Of a DNA stretch of 64,000 nt, positions 10,026 to 19,897 are shown in pieces. Every line of letters begins with the position of its first letter. Within the stretch, counting starts at the first letter, position 1. The notes under the pieces were generated by a model. It saw nothing but the letters and a program-made list of their open reading frames with translations. It was not told the origin of the DNA and made no database searches. The stretch lies in contig CAZTOW010000051.1 of the NCBI GenBank assembly GCA_964615375.1, positions 1 to 64,000 of the forward strand, written 5' to 3'. The translations under genes and the position numbers were made by a program. The stretch is from CAZKWG01 sp964615375 (GTDB taxonomy: Bacteria > Myxococcota_A > UBA796 > CAZKWG01).

Positions 10026-10844
10026 ATGAACCGCGCCCTCCTCACCCTCACCGCCCTCTCGCTCTCTGCGCTCTCGACCTCGGCCGCCGCGGCCTGGGGC
10101 GACCACCTCACGGTCGCCACCGAGTGGAAGGCGGACCTGACGCCCTCCACCAACAAGTACGGCACGCCGTCCGAGGTCTGGTACTCGGGCAGCACGCTCA
10201 ACGTGTACGCCGAGTGCGGCGGCTTCGTGTCGGAGTTGATGAAGGCGAGCTACCCGGATCTGAGCGACGACGTCATGTCCGCGCTGATGGACGATGACCT
10301 GGAGGACGAGGACCCCTGGGCCAGCCCCGACAGCGAGCACTGGTACAACGCCATCGTCGCCGAGAAGAGCACGTCCGCGGGCGGGCTGAGCTTCGCCCTG
10401 GAGCACCTGACGGACATCGACGACGTGGCGGACGGCGACCTGCTGGTCAGCGTCTACACCTCGGCGGGCGGCACGGGCCACACGATGGTCATCGACGACA
10501 TCTCCGACACCTACACGCTGGTGACGACCACCATCCCCGGGTACAGCGGCGTGCAGGTCGAGAAGTACACGGTGCATGTCCTGGACAGCACCCAGTCCGT
10601 CCACCTGAACCAGGCCGGCAGCACGGACACCCGCTACCAGAAGGACAAGAACGCGGCGGGCGCCATCGTCAACGACACCGGCATGGGCTACGGCGACCTG
10701 CTCCTGTACGCCGACCACAGTACGGGCGAGCTGATCGGCTGGACCTGGAACACCATCCAGAGCACGGCGTACCAGGGCACCAGCAGCAGCGCCTCGAACT
10801 ACCGGCCGATCCTGGCCGGTCGCTTGACCGGCACCGGGATCTGA
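10026..10844 (+). CDS. Secreted NlpC/P60-like (papain-fold) protein
   Basis: A 272-residue exported protein with a clear Sec signal peptide (residues 1-23, cut after SAAAA). Motif C64 in ECGGFVSEL and H152 in GTGHTMVIDD, with DGDLLVSV between them, is the layout of NlpC/P60 and CHAP-type cysteine peptidases or amidases, which cut peptidoglycan peptides. The middle (80-110) is acidic. The assignment rests on motif spacing, so a non-peptidase papain-fold function is possible. A sigma-54 promoter lies just upstream, which suggests induced release of a wall- or protein-degrading enzyme. It is convergent with the next gene. Confidence 0.6.
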   Translation: MNRALLTLTALSLSALSTSAAAAWGDHLTVATEWKADLTPSTNKYGTPSEVWYSGSTLNVYAECGGFVSELMKASYPDLSDDVMSALMDDDLEDEDPWASPDSEHWYNAIVAEKSTSAGGLSFALEHLTDIDDVADGDLLVSVYTSAGGTGHTMVIDDISDTYTLVTTTIPGYSGVQVEKYTVHVLDSTQSVHLNQAGSTDTRYQKDKNAAGAIVNDTGMGYGDLLLYADHSTGELIGWTWNTIQSTAYQGTSSSASNYRPILAGRLTGTGI

Positions 10845-10857
10845 GGGCGCGACCCGC

Positions 10858-11709
10858 TCACTGCGAGCACTGCTGCCCCTTCTGCGTGATCAGGGCGCCC
10901 AGGTTGCTCTGGAGCTTCTTGTTGAACATCTCGCAGTCCTTGGGGAAGTCCTGCATGCGGTAGCTGAGCGAGCCGACCGCGTCCGCGCTCTGGCCGTTGA
11001 CCGTGCAGTAGAGCCCATAGGACGCGAAGCTCTCCGCCTTGCCGCCGATGGGGCCGCAGAGGTCCCGGAGCTTGTAGCAGCCGCAGCTGTACGGGTCGGG
11101 GACGACCGCGCGGACCTTCGCGTAGGACAGGAGCACGTCGCCGTCCGCCCCCACCTCGCCCCGGAAGCGGATCGTGTGGCTGGTGGCGGTGGCCTTGAAG
11201 GAGATCTTGTTGTACTTGCCGGCGGTGTCCAGCGCGTCGTTCACCATCCAGTCGGTGAAGTTGGGCCCGGTGCTGAGCCGCTTGATCTCCTTGCCGTCGA
11301 TGTCGATGGCGAACACCGACTGTGCGCCCTTCACGCCGTGGATGGGGCCGTGGTCGCCGCCGCGCCAGCCGACGATGATCTCGTACTCCGTGCCCACGGT
11401 GAGGCCGCTGAGCGTCTGCTTCACGGCCGGGTCGCCCGCCCGGTTGTTGTGGTTGAGCCAGACGTAGCCGGAGCCGGCGTTGCACGCGACCTCGACCGTC
11501 TCGATGGACCAGTCGGCATAGCAGGAGGTGCCGTTGAAGCCCGGGTTCTTCAGCAGGTTGCCCGTGGTGAGGTCCGTGGGGTCGGTGCTGGCGCCCGCCA
11601 GCGCGGACCCCGGCGCGAGGGCCAGGCCGCCGAGGGCGAGGGCGGCGAAGACGAGGGCGCGAGCGCGGCCGCCGAAGGTCTGGGCAGAGGTGGAGGAGAT
11701 GGAGCGCAT
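10858..11709 (-). CDS. Secreted protein with a jelly-roll (carbohydrate-binding-like) domain
   Basis: A 283-residue exported protein. The twin-basic signal peptide ends near ALAG (about residue 39). Residues 50-210 have the pattern of a beta-sandwich domain of the DUF642 or CBM4/9 type: it begins NLLKNPGFNG, then a tryptophan-rich strand and a GLTVGTEYEIIVGW strand. The C-terminal 70 residues contain seven cysteines (starting CGCYKLRDLC) and are probably disulphide-bonded. The start at 11707-11709 has AGGAAG upstream, unlike an open extension to 11886. A sigma-54 promoter and a palindromic activator site lie upstream. I infer a secreted glycan- or surface-binding protein. Confidence 0.65.
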   Translation of the reverse strand: MRSISSTSAQTFGGRARALVFAALALGGLALAPGSALAGASTDPTDLTTGNLLKNPGFNGTSCYADWSIETVEVACNAGSGYVWLNHNNRAGDPAVKQTLSGLTVGTEYEIIVGWRGGDHGPIHGVKGAQSVFAIDIDGKEIKRLSTGPNFTDWMVNDALDTAGKYNKISFKATATSHTIRFRGEVGADGDVLLSYAKVRAVVPDPYSCGCYKLRDLCGPIGGKAESFASYGLYCTVNGQSADAVGSLSYRMQDFPKDCEMFNKKLQSNLGALITQKGQQCSQ

Positions 11710-11784
11710 GGGGGCTTCCTTTCCAGACACAGGGTCCGTTGTGGGGGATTGTCGTCCCGGCGTCGCGCCGGCACACTCCCTTGA

Positions 11785-11800
11785 AGCAAGGGCCGTGCCA
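11785..11800 (-). promoter_or_regulatory. Sigma-54 promoter of the jelly-roll protein gene
   Basis: On the minus strand the sequence TGGCACGGCCCTTGCT is a full match to the -24/-12 core (TGGCACG, four bases, TTGCW), with ten bases between GG and GC. Expected transcription start is near 11774, about 65 bases before the ATG. The 17-bp site at 11878-11894 lies about 110 bases upstream of that start. Confidence 0.85.
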
Positions 11801-11876
11801 CCCGATCCGGTTCGTAGGTGATCAAGGAAGAACGATGCAATATGCACCTTCACCCCCTGGGCGGGCGGGGCCCCGG

Positions 11877-11915
11877 GGTGTGACAAGCGTCACCTCGCCG
11901 TCTGGCTGTCACACC
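11877..11915. promoter_or_regulatory. Activator-binding site (UAS), copy 1
   Basis: GTGTGACAAGCGTCACC at 11878-11894 contains the palindrome GTGAC-AAGC-GTCAC. An identical 17-mer in the same orientation lies at 42020-42036 upstream of the caspase-like gene. The half-site GGTGTGAC (11877-11884) also has a perfect inverted partner, GTCACACC, at 11908-11915. Its distance from the sigma-54 promoter is right for an enhancer-binding protein, and the neighbouring disrupted activator gene is the obvious candidate to bind it. Confidence 0.65.
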
Positions 11916-12078
11916 CCCCTGGCACGGTCAGCGGATCCTGGCGTCGAGACTGTCCTCTCCCTCGCCAGCCCGCCGCAGCCCGCCTCCCTGTCACCGCGGG
12001 CGACGCGCTCGCCTCGGACCTACGCCCACTCTCCCGCTCCCGCGTGAACGACGAAGCGAGATCCTGTAGATTGCCGGC

Positions 12079-12975
12079 ATGAGCCGTCAGCCCATCACCG
12101 CCGAGACCCGGGTCGCGCTCGCCCAGGTGAGCGAGCCAGCCACCGCGCTGGATCCCGAGCTCCGCCTCGGCTTCGTCCGGCTGACCCGTCAGCTCGACCG
12201 CGTCGATCAGGCGCACCGCGAGGCCCAGGAGGCCGCGGAGCGCTACCGGCTGCTGCTGGACCGCACCCTGGGGCTGGTCATGGCGCAGGGCGTCGGGCTG
12301 GTGGCCAGCGAGGCGCTGGACGTGATGATCCTGATGACCGGCGCGCAGCGCGGCTTCCTCGGGATGGTCGAGGGGCGCGGCTGGCGGCTGATCGAGGCGC
12401 GGGCGATGACGCTCGCCGACGTCGAGGCGCCCGGCAGCGAGGTCTCCAGTGGGGTGATCGAGCAGGCGCTCCGCACGGGTCGGCGCGTACACTACGACGA
12501 CGCGCTCGAGGCGCTGGCGCAGCGCGGCTCGGTGCGGCGGCTCAACCTGCGCAGCGTGGTCTGCCTGCCGATCCTGCAGGAGGGGCGCGCGCTGGGCTTC
12601 GTCTACCTCGATCACACCGAGGAGAGCGGGCGCTTCGACGAGGCCGCGCTCTCGGCGCTCACGCTCTGGCTGCCGGTGGTCGCCGCCCAGCTCCGGCGCG
12701 CCGCGGAGGCCGCCGAGGAGGATCCCTTCCCGGGCTTCGTGACGCGCTCGGCGCCGCTGCTCACCGAGCTGCGCGAGCTGGCCCGCCTGGCGCGATTCGA
12801 CGTCCCCGTGCTGATCACCGGCGAGAATCTACCACTGCGTAAGTCCCGGACCCCTCCAGCCGGGCCATCTTCGCGGCGGGGTGCTGCTTGCCCTTCCGCT
12901 TCCCGCTCTTGCCGCCCGCACGCGGGGTGCGTGGCGTCGAGGGCGCGGGCGTGGTCGGCGTCGCAGGGTCGGTGA
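12079..12975 (+). pseudogene. GAF-domain sigma-54 activator, 5-prime fragment
   Basis: Residues 1-247 are native: a short helical lead, a GAF sensor domain (about 45-215) and the start of the AAA+ domain, ending VPVLITG. The integrative element enters at the GG dinucleotide 12820-12821, within codon 248, and the frame then runs about 50 foreign codons to a stop at 12975. The remainder of the gene is at 36740-37551. Joining 12079-12820 to 36740-37551 gives 1,554 bases, 518 codons, with Walker A restored as GPTGTGKS (248-255). The fragment alone cannot hydrolyse ATP or bind DNA, so the regulator is inactive while the element is integrated. Confidence 0.9.
12805..12845. other. attL of the integrative element
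   Basis: The host arm CCCGTGC at 12805-12811, eight bases, core GG at 12820-12821, three bases, then the element arm GAATCTA...CTGCGTAAGTC at 12825-12845. With attR it rebuilds symmetrical attB and attP sites, as expected for large serine recombinases, which cut at a central dinucleotide. Confidence 0.88.
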
Positions 12976-14467
12976 GCACGCAGCGCACCTCGATGCGGCG
13001 GGTCTTCGGGTCGAGCGTGACGCCCTCCACCAGCAGCTCGACCAGCCGGCGGCGGGCGGCGAAGTCGAGCCCATCGACGGCGCCCGCGATGCGGGCCAGC
13101 GACTCGTGCAACAGGCTGACCCGCGCCAGGGCCTCGCGGCCGTCCTTCTGCTGGAGCCGGAGCAGCTCACGGCGGGCGAGCAGGGGCTTGCGCTTGCCGT
13201 CAAGGTCGGTCAGCTCGGCGCGGGCCTCGTCCTCGGAGACAAAGCCGTCGCGGCAGAGGCGAAGCACGCGCCCGCGCGCCTCGTCGAGCTTGCGGACCTC
13301 GGCGTCAAGCGCGCTCAGCGCGGCGTCGGGCGAGGCGCCGTCCGGCGTGGCGGCCGACATCTCGCGCTGCACCTCGGCGCGGAGCGCGTCCGGGTCGCGC
13401 AGCAGGTTGGCGAGGTAGGCCCAGACCTGGGCGTCCACCTCATCGGCGCGCAGGCTTCCTTTGCTCGGGCAGGGCGCGGCGTTGGCGTGGAGGCTGTCCA
13501 CGTCCGCGCAGCGGTAGTAGGGGAGGTTCGCGTTGGCGACCGAGTGCGCCCGCATGGCGCGCCCGCACCCTGCGCAGCGCACCATGCCGCGCAGCAGGTA
13601 GTCATATGCGGTGTGGCGGTCGTCGCGCTTGCTGGCGTTGCCGTAGATCGCGTTCGCGGCGGCGAAGGTCTCAGCAGAGAGGAGCGTCGGGACCTCGGTC
13701 GTGAACGCGGGATCCCAGGCATAGCCAGGGTTGTAGCGGCCGGTCGCGTAGGTGTCGTTCTTGAGGATGCAGCGCACCGTGTTCTGCGAGAGGTAGATGT
13801 GCTCGCCCTTGTAGGTCCGGCCGCTCTTGAGGTCGCGCGCTCTCAGGTCGCGCACGATGGCGTTGATGCCCTTGTGCTCCTCGACGACCAGCCGGAAGAC
13901 CTCGCGGACCAGGGCGGCGCTGGGCTCGTCGATGACGACGCGCTTCTCTGCCGCGTCCCAGGCGTAGCCGGTGGGCAGGCGCATGGACGGCGCGATCTTG
14001 CCGTGGGAGATGGCGGCGCGTCGGCCGCGCGTGGTGCGCTCCTTGATCTTGTGCTTCTCGAAGCTGGCCATGGCGCTCAGGATGTTCTGTTGGAACCGCT
14101 GCTCGGGGGTCACGAAGTCCATGATCCCCTTCGGCGTGGCGAGCTGAACGCCCGCGTCCAGGAGCGCCTTGCGGACCAGCGGGAAGCCGATGGCGTCGTC
14201 GTCGCGGGCGACGCGATCCACGTCGATCACGAGGAGCACGTCATAGGCGCCGTCGTCAGCGAGCCCGAGCAGGCGGCTCAGCGCGGGGCGCTCCCAGGGG
14301 TCGATCTGGCCGGTGAAGCCGTCGTCCTCCTCGTTGTAGGCGATGTCCCAGCCCTGGGCGGCGGCGTAGGCGATCAGGGCCTCGCGCTGGCTGGCGATGG
14401 TGCCCTGCTCCTTCTGGGCGTGGCTGGAGACGCGGCTGTAGATGGCGCAGCGGAGGGCCTGGGTCAT
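12815..14467 (-). CDS. Large serine recombinase (integrase)
   Basis: A 550-residue site-specific recombinase. The resolvase catalytic domain (about 4-150) has YSRVSS with nucleophile S14 and RVAR near 85-88; the recombinase DNA-binding domain (about 165-270) includes LPTGYAWD; a zinc-ribbon domain has CAGCGRAM and a later cysteine pair (about 310-345); a coiled coil follows (about 400-470). The ATG at 14465-14467 is where similarity begins. The gene reads toward attL and its last codons lie in the att site: the stop TGA at 12815-12817 is host DNA. In an excised circle the frame would continue to a different C-terminus about 18 residues longer. Confidence 0.95.
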   Translation of the reverse strand: MTQALRCAIYSRVSSHAQKEQGTIASQREALIAYAAAQGWDIAYNEEDDGFTGQIDPWERPALSRLLGLADDGAYDVLLVIDVDRVARDDDAIGFPLVRKALLDAGVQLATPKGIMDFVTPEQRFQQNILSAMASFEKHKIKERTTRGRRAAISHGKIAPSMRLPTGYAWDAAEKRVVIDEPSAALVREVFRLVVEEHKGINAIVRDLRARDLKSGRTYKGEHIYLSQNTVRCILKNDTYATGRYNPGYAWDPAFTTEVPTLLSAETFAAANAIYGNASKRDDRHTAYDYLLRGMVRCAGCGRAMRAHSVANANLPYYRCADVDSLHANAAPCPSKGSLRADEVDAQVWAYLANLLRDPDALRAEVQREMSAATPDGASPDAALSALDAEVRKLDEARGRVLRLCRDGFVSEDEARAELTDLDGKRKPLLARRELLRLQQKDGREALARVSLLHESLARIAGAVDGLDFAARRRLVELLVEGVTLDPKTRRIEVRCVLTDPATPTTPAPSTPRTPRAGGKSGKRKGKQHPAAKMARLEGSGTYAVVDSRR

Positions 14468-14636
14468 GGGGTGTCCCCGGTGAGCCGGGAGAGGCGCCGG
14501 CTCTACCAATGCAAATGGTATGCCAGCGGGCGGGTGTCAAGGGGGAAGGTGGAGATCGGCGTTGAAGCCAGGGCGGACGGGCGTCGCCGGGCCGGTCTGC
14601 TCCAGGTTAAGGGAGCTGGTCTGCGGCGGAGGTTGT

Positions 14637-15167
14637 GTGTCGCCCATCGAAGAACGGATTGCTACCCTGACTTCACGGCGATCAAGGGGTCGTCTCGTGC
14701 TCCTTGGCCTGGTCCTGCTCCCGCCCATCACGCTGGTCGTCTCCTTCTTGCTCGGCGTCGTCGCGCAGCAGTTGGGCTCCGCGCCCGCGGTCGCTCACGG
14801 GTTGCAGGTCGTGGGCGGCTTCGCCTGCTTCGCGGTCCCGGTCGAGTTGCTGGCGGGGCTGGTGGCGTTGCTCTACGTGCGCGGGCTGTCCGGGCAGCTC
14901 GCGCGGCTCGGGCGCCTCTTCGATCTCATGCGGCGGCACGGCTGCGACGAGGCGACCGCGCAGCGCATCACGCTGGGCGAGGTCTGGGAGGGCATGACCG
15001 AGGCCATGCTCATCGACGCGCGCGGACTACCCGTGAGTCGCGATCAGCGGAACATCAAGGGGCGGATCCGCGAGACCTGGAAGTACAACCAGACCGGGCG
15101 GGGGCGCTTCGCCACCCGCATCATCGTCGATGACGGGCGCGTGATCGGCTGGGATGTCAAAGGGTAG
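14637..15167 (+). CDS. Two-pass membrane protein with SmpA/OmlA-like C-terminal motif
   Basis: A 176-residue protein, divergent from the integrase. GTG at 14637 has GGAGG four bases upstream; the frame is open further upstream but without a ribosome site. Two long hydrophobic segments (about residues 20-45 and 58-80) are followed by a soluble tail: MTEAMLIDARG, then KGRIRETWKYNQTGRGRF and a VIGWDVKG end. That tail resembles the small fold found at the end of many lipoproteins and outer-membrane-associated proteins (motif: MTxxQLIDxRG...EVWKYxQTG). Function is unknown. It lies 56 bases before the nuclease gene on the same strand and may form a module with it. Confidence 0.65.
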   Translation: MSPIEERIATLTSRRSRGRLVLLGLVLLPPITLVVSFLLGVVAQQLGSAPAVAHGLQVVGGFACFAVPVELLAGLVALLYVRGLSGQLARLGRLFDLMRRHGCDEATAQRITLGEVWEGMTEAMLIDARGLPVSRDQRNIKGRIRETWKYNQTGRGRFATRIIVDDGRVIGWDVKG

Positions 15168-15223
15168 CGCGACGCGGTCGCGCGCGGCCGGGCGTCGCCC
15201 GGCGAGCGTGAGGAGGGTAGCCG

Positions 15224-16048
15224 GTGACGGCAGACAGCAGGAAGTACGAGGAGTTCGTCGCCGACATCTACGCGACCATCGCGGGCCTCTCCGGGCTCGA
15301 CGCCTGTGCGGTCCACCATGACGTGAGGGTGGTGGGCCTGAGCACGCAGCCCCACCAGATCGACGTGCTGTGGGAATTCTCCCTCGGCGTTGACCGCCGC
15401 CGCACCGTCATCGAGTGCAAGCACCTGAGCCGGCCCGTCGGCGTCGCCGTGGTCAAGGAGATCGACTCCACCGTGCGCGATCTCGGGCCTGGCACATCGG
15501 GGATCGTCGCGAGCTGGAGCGGATTCCAGAGCGGGGCCATCCGGCTCGCCAGGGCCACGGGGATCCGGCTCGTCGAGGTCAGCCGGGGGCTTCGACGCCT
15601 CGAAGTCCAGGTCACGGATCGGGGCGCCTTGAAGATCGCCGCCGTCCATCTCACCTTCGACCCCACGAGCGAAGCCGAGGCAGGCGGCGAGCCGCGAGAC
15701 CGCGAGCTGTCCGCGCTGCCCAAGGATCCGATCTTCTCGACGGGCGCCGGGGCACGCCGGTCCCTGCTCGGCCTGCTCGGGCAAGAGCAGCGACGCGCAG
15801 GTGTTCACGACATCGCCTGCGATGACCTGTACGTGGACACACACGTCAACCGGATCAAGCTGGCCACGCTCCAGATTCACATGGAGCAGGAGCGGGAGCC
15901 CGAGACCCAGATTCTCAGGGTTGACATTGCCAACCCGGCCAGGGCCATCGTCGGCCACATCCTGGAGGGCTACGACCTCTATCTGAGGGCGGACGGCGCT
16001 GTGGAGCGGGTCAACCGTGGAACGTCGGGGGCGCCGACATCGACATAG
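15224..16048 (+). CDS. Mrr-like PD-(D/E)XK nuclease
   Basis: A 274-residue protein starting at GTG 15224 with GGAGG upstream. The motif QIDVLWEF (D47) followed by RRTVIECKHLSRPV (E64, K66) is the D...ExK core of the Mrr-type restriction-endonuclease fold; KEIDSTVRDL then matches the helix that packs behind it. Residues 150-274 form a second beta-rich region of unknown identity that may sense the target. Known relatives are type IV restriction enzymes and other defence nucleases. A defensive role near an integrase is plausible; no methylase is present, so a modification-dependent or triggered enzyme is more likely than a classical restriction system. Confidence 0.7.
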   Translation: MTADSRKYEEFVADIYATIAGLSGLDACAVHHDVRVVGLSTQPHQIDVLWEFSLGVDRRRTVIECKHLSRPVGVAVVKEIDSTVRDLGPGTSGIVASWSGFQSGAIRLARATGIRLVEVSRGLRRLEVQVTDRGALKIAAVHLTFDPTSEAEAGGEPRDRELSALPKDPIFSTGAGARRSLLGLLGQEQRRAGVHDIACDDLYVDTHVNRIKLATLQIHMEQEREPETQILRVDIANPARAIVGHILEGYDLYLRADGAVERVNRGTSGAPTST

Positions 16049-16082
16049 AGGGCAGCACTTTGGAACATCCAGGGCGCCGACC

Positions 16083-17039
<957 letters not shown>

Positions 17040-17225
17040 TCAGCATCCTAACCTGCGTCGCTCGCTGAAACAACCGGGCTGCCCACGACAAGGACCACAA
17101 TTTGTCCGACAGATCGAACGGAGCTTCACCTACGGCGCTCACTCCGGTTGACCACTTCGAGCGCCCACCCCGCGATGCGCGCCGAGAACGTAGCCATCGC
17201 AATTGAGGCTGGTTATTCGGCGGCG

Positions 17226-17705
17226 ATGGAAAACCTGTCGTTCATTCTGGCTCTTGTGGCGCTCCTGGGTAGCAGCGGCTTCGGCCTCTACAAGGTTAAA
17301 CACGGCCTGGAAGTTGATATCGTCGTCAAGCTGGTCCATCTTGCGCTGGTTCAGACCGCGTTCCTATGCCTGGTCGCCTGGATCCGGGGATGGGAACCCT
17401 CGCGTGACGCGATCCTGCCCTGGGCCGGCGTAGCGGCGGGCCTCTGGTTCTTCCAGGTCATCGGCTGGGAGCTGATCAGCGAGAGCTTCGTGGCCTCAAA
17501 GGTCGCCTTCCGCGTGGCGGGTGCGGAGGGGGAAGCTGCGCGGTCGCAGGCTCGCGCGGAAGGCATGATGAAGTGCCTGACCGTGGCGAACGAGCGCCTG
17601 AGAGCGGCGGGCCTGAACCCCGTCATGCTCCACGGAGGGACGAATCTCCCCGATCTGGTCGGCCTGTCGCCAGAGGAGCGCAAGCTCTTCGAGCGGGGTC
17701 CGTAG
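17226..17705 (+). CDS. Small three-helix membrane protein
   Basis: A protein of about 159 residues that I do not recognise. Three hydrophobic stretches are visible: SFILALVALLGSSGFGLY, KLVHLALVQTAFLCLVAWI and AAGLWFFQVIGWELI. They are followed by a cytoplasmic, Ala/Glu-rich helical tail ending in SPEERKLFERGP. The ATG at 17226 is the most natural start, though without a strong ribosome site; the frame is also open from 17148. It diverges from the kinase gene and is convergent with the coiled-coil gene. Confidence 0.5.
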   Translation: MENLSFILALVALLGSSGFGLYKVKHGLEVDIVVKLVHLALVQTAFLCLVAWIRGWEPSRDAILPWAGVAAGLWFFQVIGWELISESFVASKVAFRVAGAEGEAARSQARAEGMMKCLTVANERLRAAGLNPVMLHGGTNLPDLVGLSPEERKLFERGP

Positions 17706-17714
17706 GGCGCAAGC

Positions 17715-18401
17715 CTACTCCTCGTGGTCGCCGGCCTCCTGCGCGAAGCGCCCGACCCGCACCGCCAGCGCGAGCGCCCGGTCCTTCCAGTCGTCGGCGC
17801 GCGCCTTCTCCTGGTCGGCCAGATCCTTGTACTTCGCCCGCTCGCGCTCCAGCGCCTTGATCCGGGCCTCCTGCTCGGCGAGGCGGCGCTCCTGGGTGGC
17901 GGCGCCGGGATCGGGCTGTGGGGCAGGCGCCGCGCGACGGGCGGTGAGCTGTGCCTCCAAGCCAGCGACGCGGGCCTCGGCGCGGGCCATGGCGCGGCGG
18001 CGCTCGGGGTCGGATGCGGGCGTAAGCGCGGGCGTGAGCGCGGGCGGCGTGGCGGTCACGGCGGGCGCGTCGTAGCCCCGACCGCAGACTACGCCCCGGA
18101 TCGGGCGGCCCTCTGGGGTCCAGGTCCGCACGCGGAAGCGGGCGGCGCCGGGAGGGGCGTGCGCGCGGAACAGCGCCAGCGCCCAGCGGTAGAGCACCTT
18201 GGGCGGCACGTCGGCGTCCCGGCGCGCGATCACCCGCTCGGTGGTGTCGGCGTCGAGCTGGATGACGGAGACGCGGGCGCCGGGCGTGCGTGCCACGTCG
18301 GTCAGCAGCTCGCGGAGCTGAGTCAGGCGGCTCCAGCCGACTTCAAGGTTCTCGGGAACCTGGGATGTAGATCGCCCGCTGCCGCGATCCCTCGAAGTCA
18401 T
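17715..18401 (-). CDS. Coiled-coil protein coupled to the AlbA-like regulator
   Basis: A 228-residue soluble protein. Residues 20-115 form a compact domain without known homology to me (includes RVSVIQLDADTTERVI and PPKVLYRWALALFRAH). After an Ala/Thr/Pro linker, residues 135-220 are a charged coiled coil (AEARVAGLEAQL, EARIKALERERAKYKDLADQEKARADDW). Its ATG overlaps the stop of the upstream gene (ATGA), so the two are almost certainly co-translated and probably interact. Confidence 0.6.
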   Translation of the reverse strand: MTSRDRGSGRSTSQVPENLEVGWSRLTQLRELLTDVARTPGARVSVIQLDADTTERVIARRDADVPPKVLYRWALALFRAHAPPGAARFRVRTWTPEGRPIRGVVCGRGYDAPAVTATPPALTPALTPASDPERRRAMARAEARVAGLEAQLTARRAAPAPQPDPGAATQERRLAEQEARIKALERERAKYKDLADQEKARADDWKDRALALAVRVGRFAQEAGDHEE

Positions 18402-19846
18402 GGATTGCCCTCGGGTGATGGATTCGCAGGGGGCTGGCCCCCGTCAAGCGCGAGGGCATACCGCTGGTTGCTGGCCCGGCGCTCGGGGTTGGTGCGCAGG
18501 ACGCGGCCGGCGTCGGCAAGCGGGTAGATCACGGCCGCGACGCGGTGAGGCGCCCAGCCCAGACGCTCGGCGATCTCACGGGCGGACAGCGGCTCTGTCG
18601 TGGTCTGGAGCAGGTCCAGCACGGCGGCCTCGCGCTCGTGCGCCGGGACGTAGCGGGCTCGCAGGGGCGCGGGACGTGGGCGAGGCGCAGCGGGCACGAG
18701 CGGCGGCGCGGAGGGGGCCGGCGTGGCGGGCTCCGGCGCGGCCGGTGCGGGCTCCGGTGCAGGTGCAGGCGGCACAGGCCGCGCCGGCAGCGGCGGGCGC
18801 GGCGGCTCAGGTGGCTCCGGCGCCAGCGCCGAGGCGGCCCGGACGAACAGCCCCGGCATGTGGGGCAGCATCAACCAGACGCCGCCCTCGTCCTCGCGCA
18901 GGGCGGGCGGCCCGAGCTGGCGCGCGCGCAACAGGCGCTCACCGCCCTCCAGCGTGAGCGGTACCCCGACCAGCCCCAGGGCATCGACCAGCCCACGGGC
19001 ACGGGGGTTCAGGTCGGCGTCTCCGGGCGCAGGATCGCGGGGGACAAAGACCTGGGTGGTGCGTCGCCGCCGCACCACGCGCACCGGCCGGGCCGCGTTC
19101 GGCCCCGCGAGCGCGCGCGTCGTGAGCGCGAAGACGAGCGCCCAGCCCGCGACGAGTGGCCCCAGCCCCTCCCAGGCCCAGCCCTCCTGCTCCACGCTGG
19201 CGATGTGCTCGGGCAGCCACAGGCGGTGGGCGCGCGGCGCCTCGTCGCGGGGCTCGTAGCGCACGGTCAGCAGCTCGAGGGGCTGACCGCCAGGCCCGCC
19301 GACGACCAGCAGGCCGGCGAGGGTCGGGACCAGCGCCCCGGCCAGCACCCGCGCCAGCCCGAGGCCGACAAGGGCGCGCTCCTGCCCGGCGAGGTGGGCG
19401 GGCCAGTCGTGGCCAGGGGCGGACTCGGTCGCGGCCCGCAGGGCGGCGACGCCTTCGGGGTCCAGGTCGGAGAGCGCGTAGCCGAGCGCGGCGCGGCGCT
19501 CGGGCGGGAGCAGCCGGGTGGGGGTGAGCGCGCCGGGCCGCAGGTCCACCAGGACGGCGCTCAGGCCGAAGACGGGGAGCGGCTCGACCCGGACGACGGC
19601 GCCGGGGCAGACCTCGGCCTCGGCCTCGCGCACGAGCCGGGTGAGGGCTGGCCCGTCCTCCCGGTTGGCCCGTCCCCGCACCAGCCCCAGGCCGCCGTGC
19701 GGGCCGGCGGCGAGCCGCACCAGGAGCGAGGCGACGGTGACGGGATCGCCGCCGAAGTCGAGATCCAGGTGGGTCCGGCTGGGCTCATGGGCGGAGAACC
19801 AGCGGTTCAGGTCGGTGACGTTGGAGTAGAACAGGGGCCTGGTCAT
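18398..19846 (-). CDS. AlbA/RecG-like regulator with C-terminal winged helix
   Basis: A 482-residue protein. The N-terminal half resembles, weakly, the AlbA_2 (Schlafen-like) and following ATPase-like regions of the so-called RecG-like transcriptional regulators; the segment DADLNPRARGLVDALGLVG corresponds to the NP..A..L..LGL motif of that family. A Pro/Ala-rich linker (about 340-405) leads to a winged helix at about 405-465 (VLDLLQTTTEPLSAREIAERLGW, then a basic RRASNQRYAL wing). I infer a DNA-binding regulator. It is first in a two-gene operon and reads away from the repeat-rich region 19898-20139, which may hold its operators. The family call is tentative. Confidence 0.5.
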   Translation of the reverse strand: MTRPLFYSNVTDLNRWFSAHEPSRTHLDLDFGGDPVTVASLLVRLAAGPHGGLGLVRGRANREDGPALTRLVREAEAEVCPGAVVRVEPLPVFGLSAVLVDLRPGALTPTRLLPPERRAALGYALSDLDPEGVAALRAATESAPGHDWPAHLAGQERALVGLGLARVLAGALVPTLAGLLVVGGPGGQPLELLTVRYEPRDEAPRAHRLWLPEHIASVEQEGWAWEGLGPLVAGWALVFALTTRALAGPNAARPVRVVRRRRTTQVFVPRDPAPGDADLNPRARGLVDALGLVGVPLTLEGGERLLRARQLGPPALREDEGGVWLMLPHMPGLFVRAASALAPEPPEPPRPPLPARPVPPAPAPEPAPAAPEPATPAPSAPPLVPAAPRPRPAPLRARYVPAHEREAAVLDLLQTTTEPLSAREIAERLGWAPHRVAAVIYPLADAGRVLRTNPERRASNQRYALALDGGQPPANPSPEGNP

Positions 19847-19897
19847 GGTGGGCGCGCCTGGGGGCAGTGTAGCTGAGCGCGGGCTGGGCGAGTGGCT

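Noticed and set aside
11929..11945. TGGCACG as a sigma-54 promoter for the activator gene
   Set aside because: The -24 half is perfect but GCGGA stands where TTGC is required.
12881..15133. 750-codon plus-strand ORF
   Set aside because: Shadow of the serine recombinase gene.
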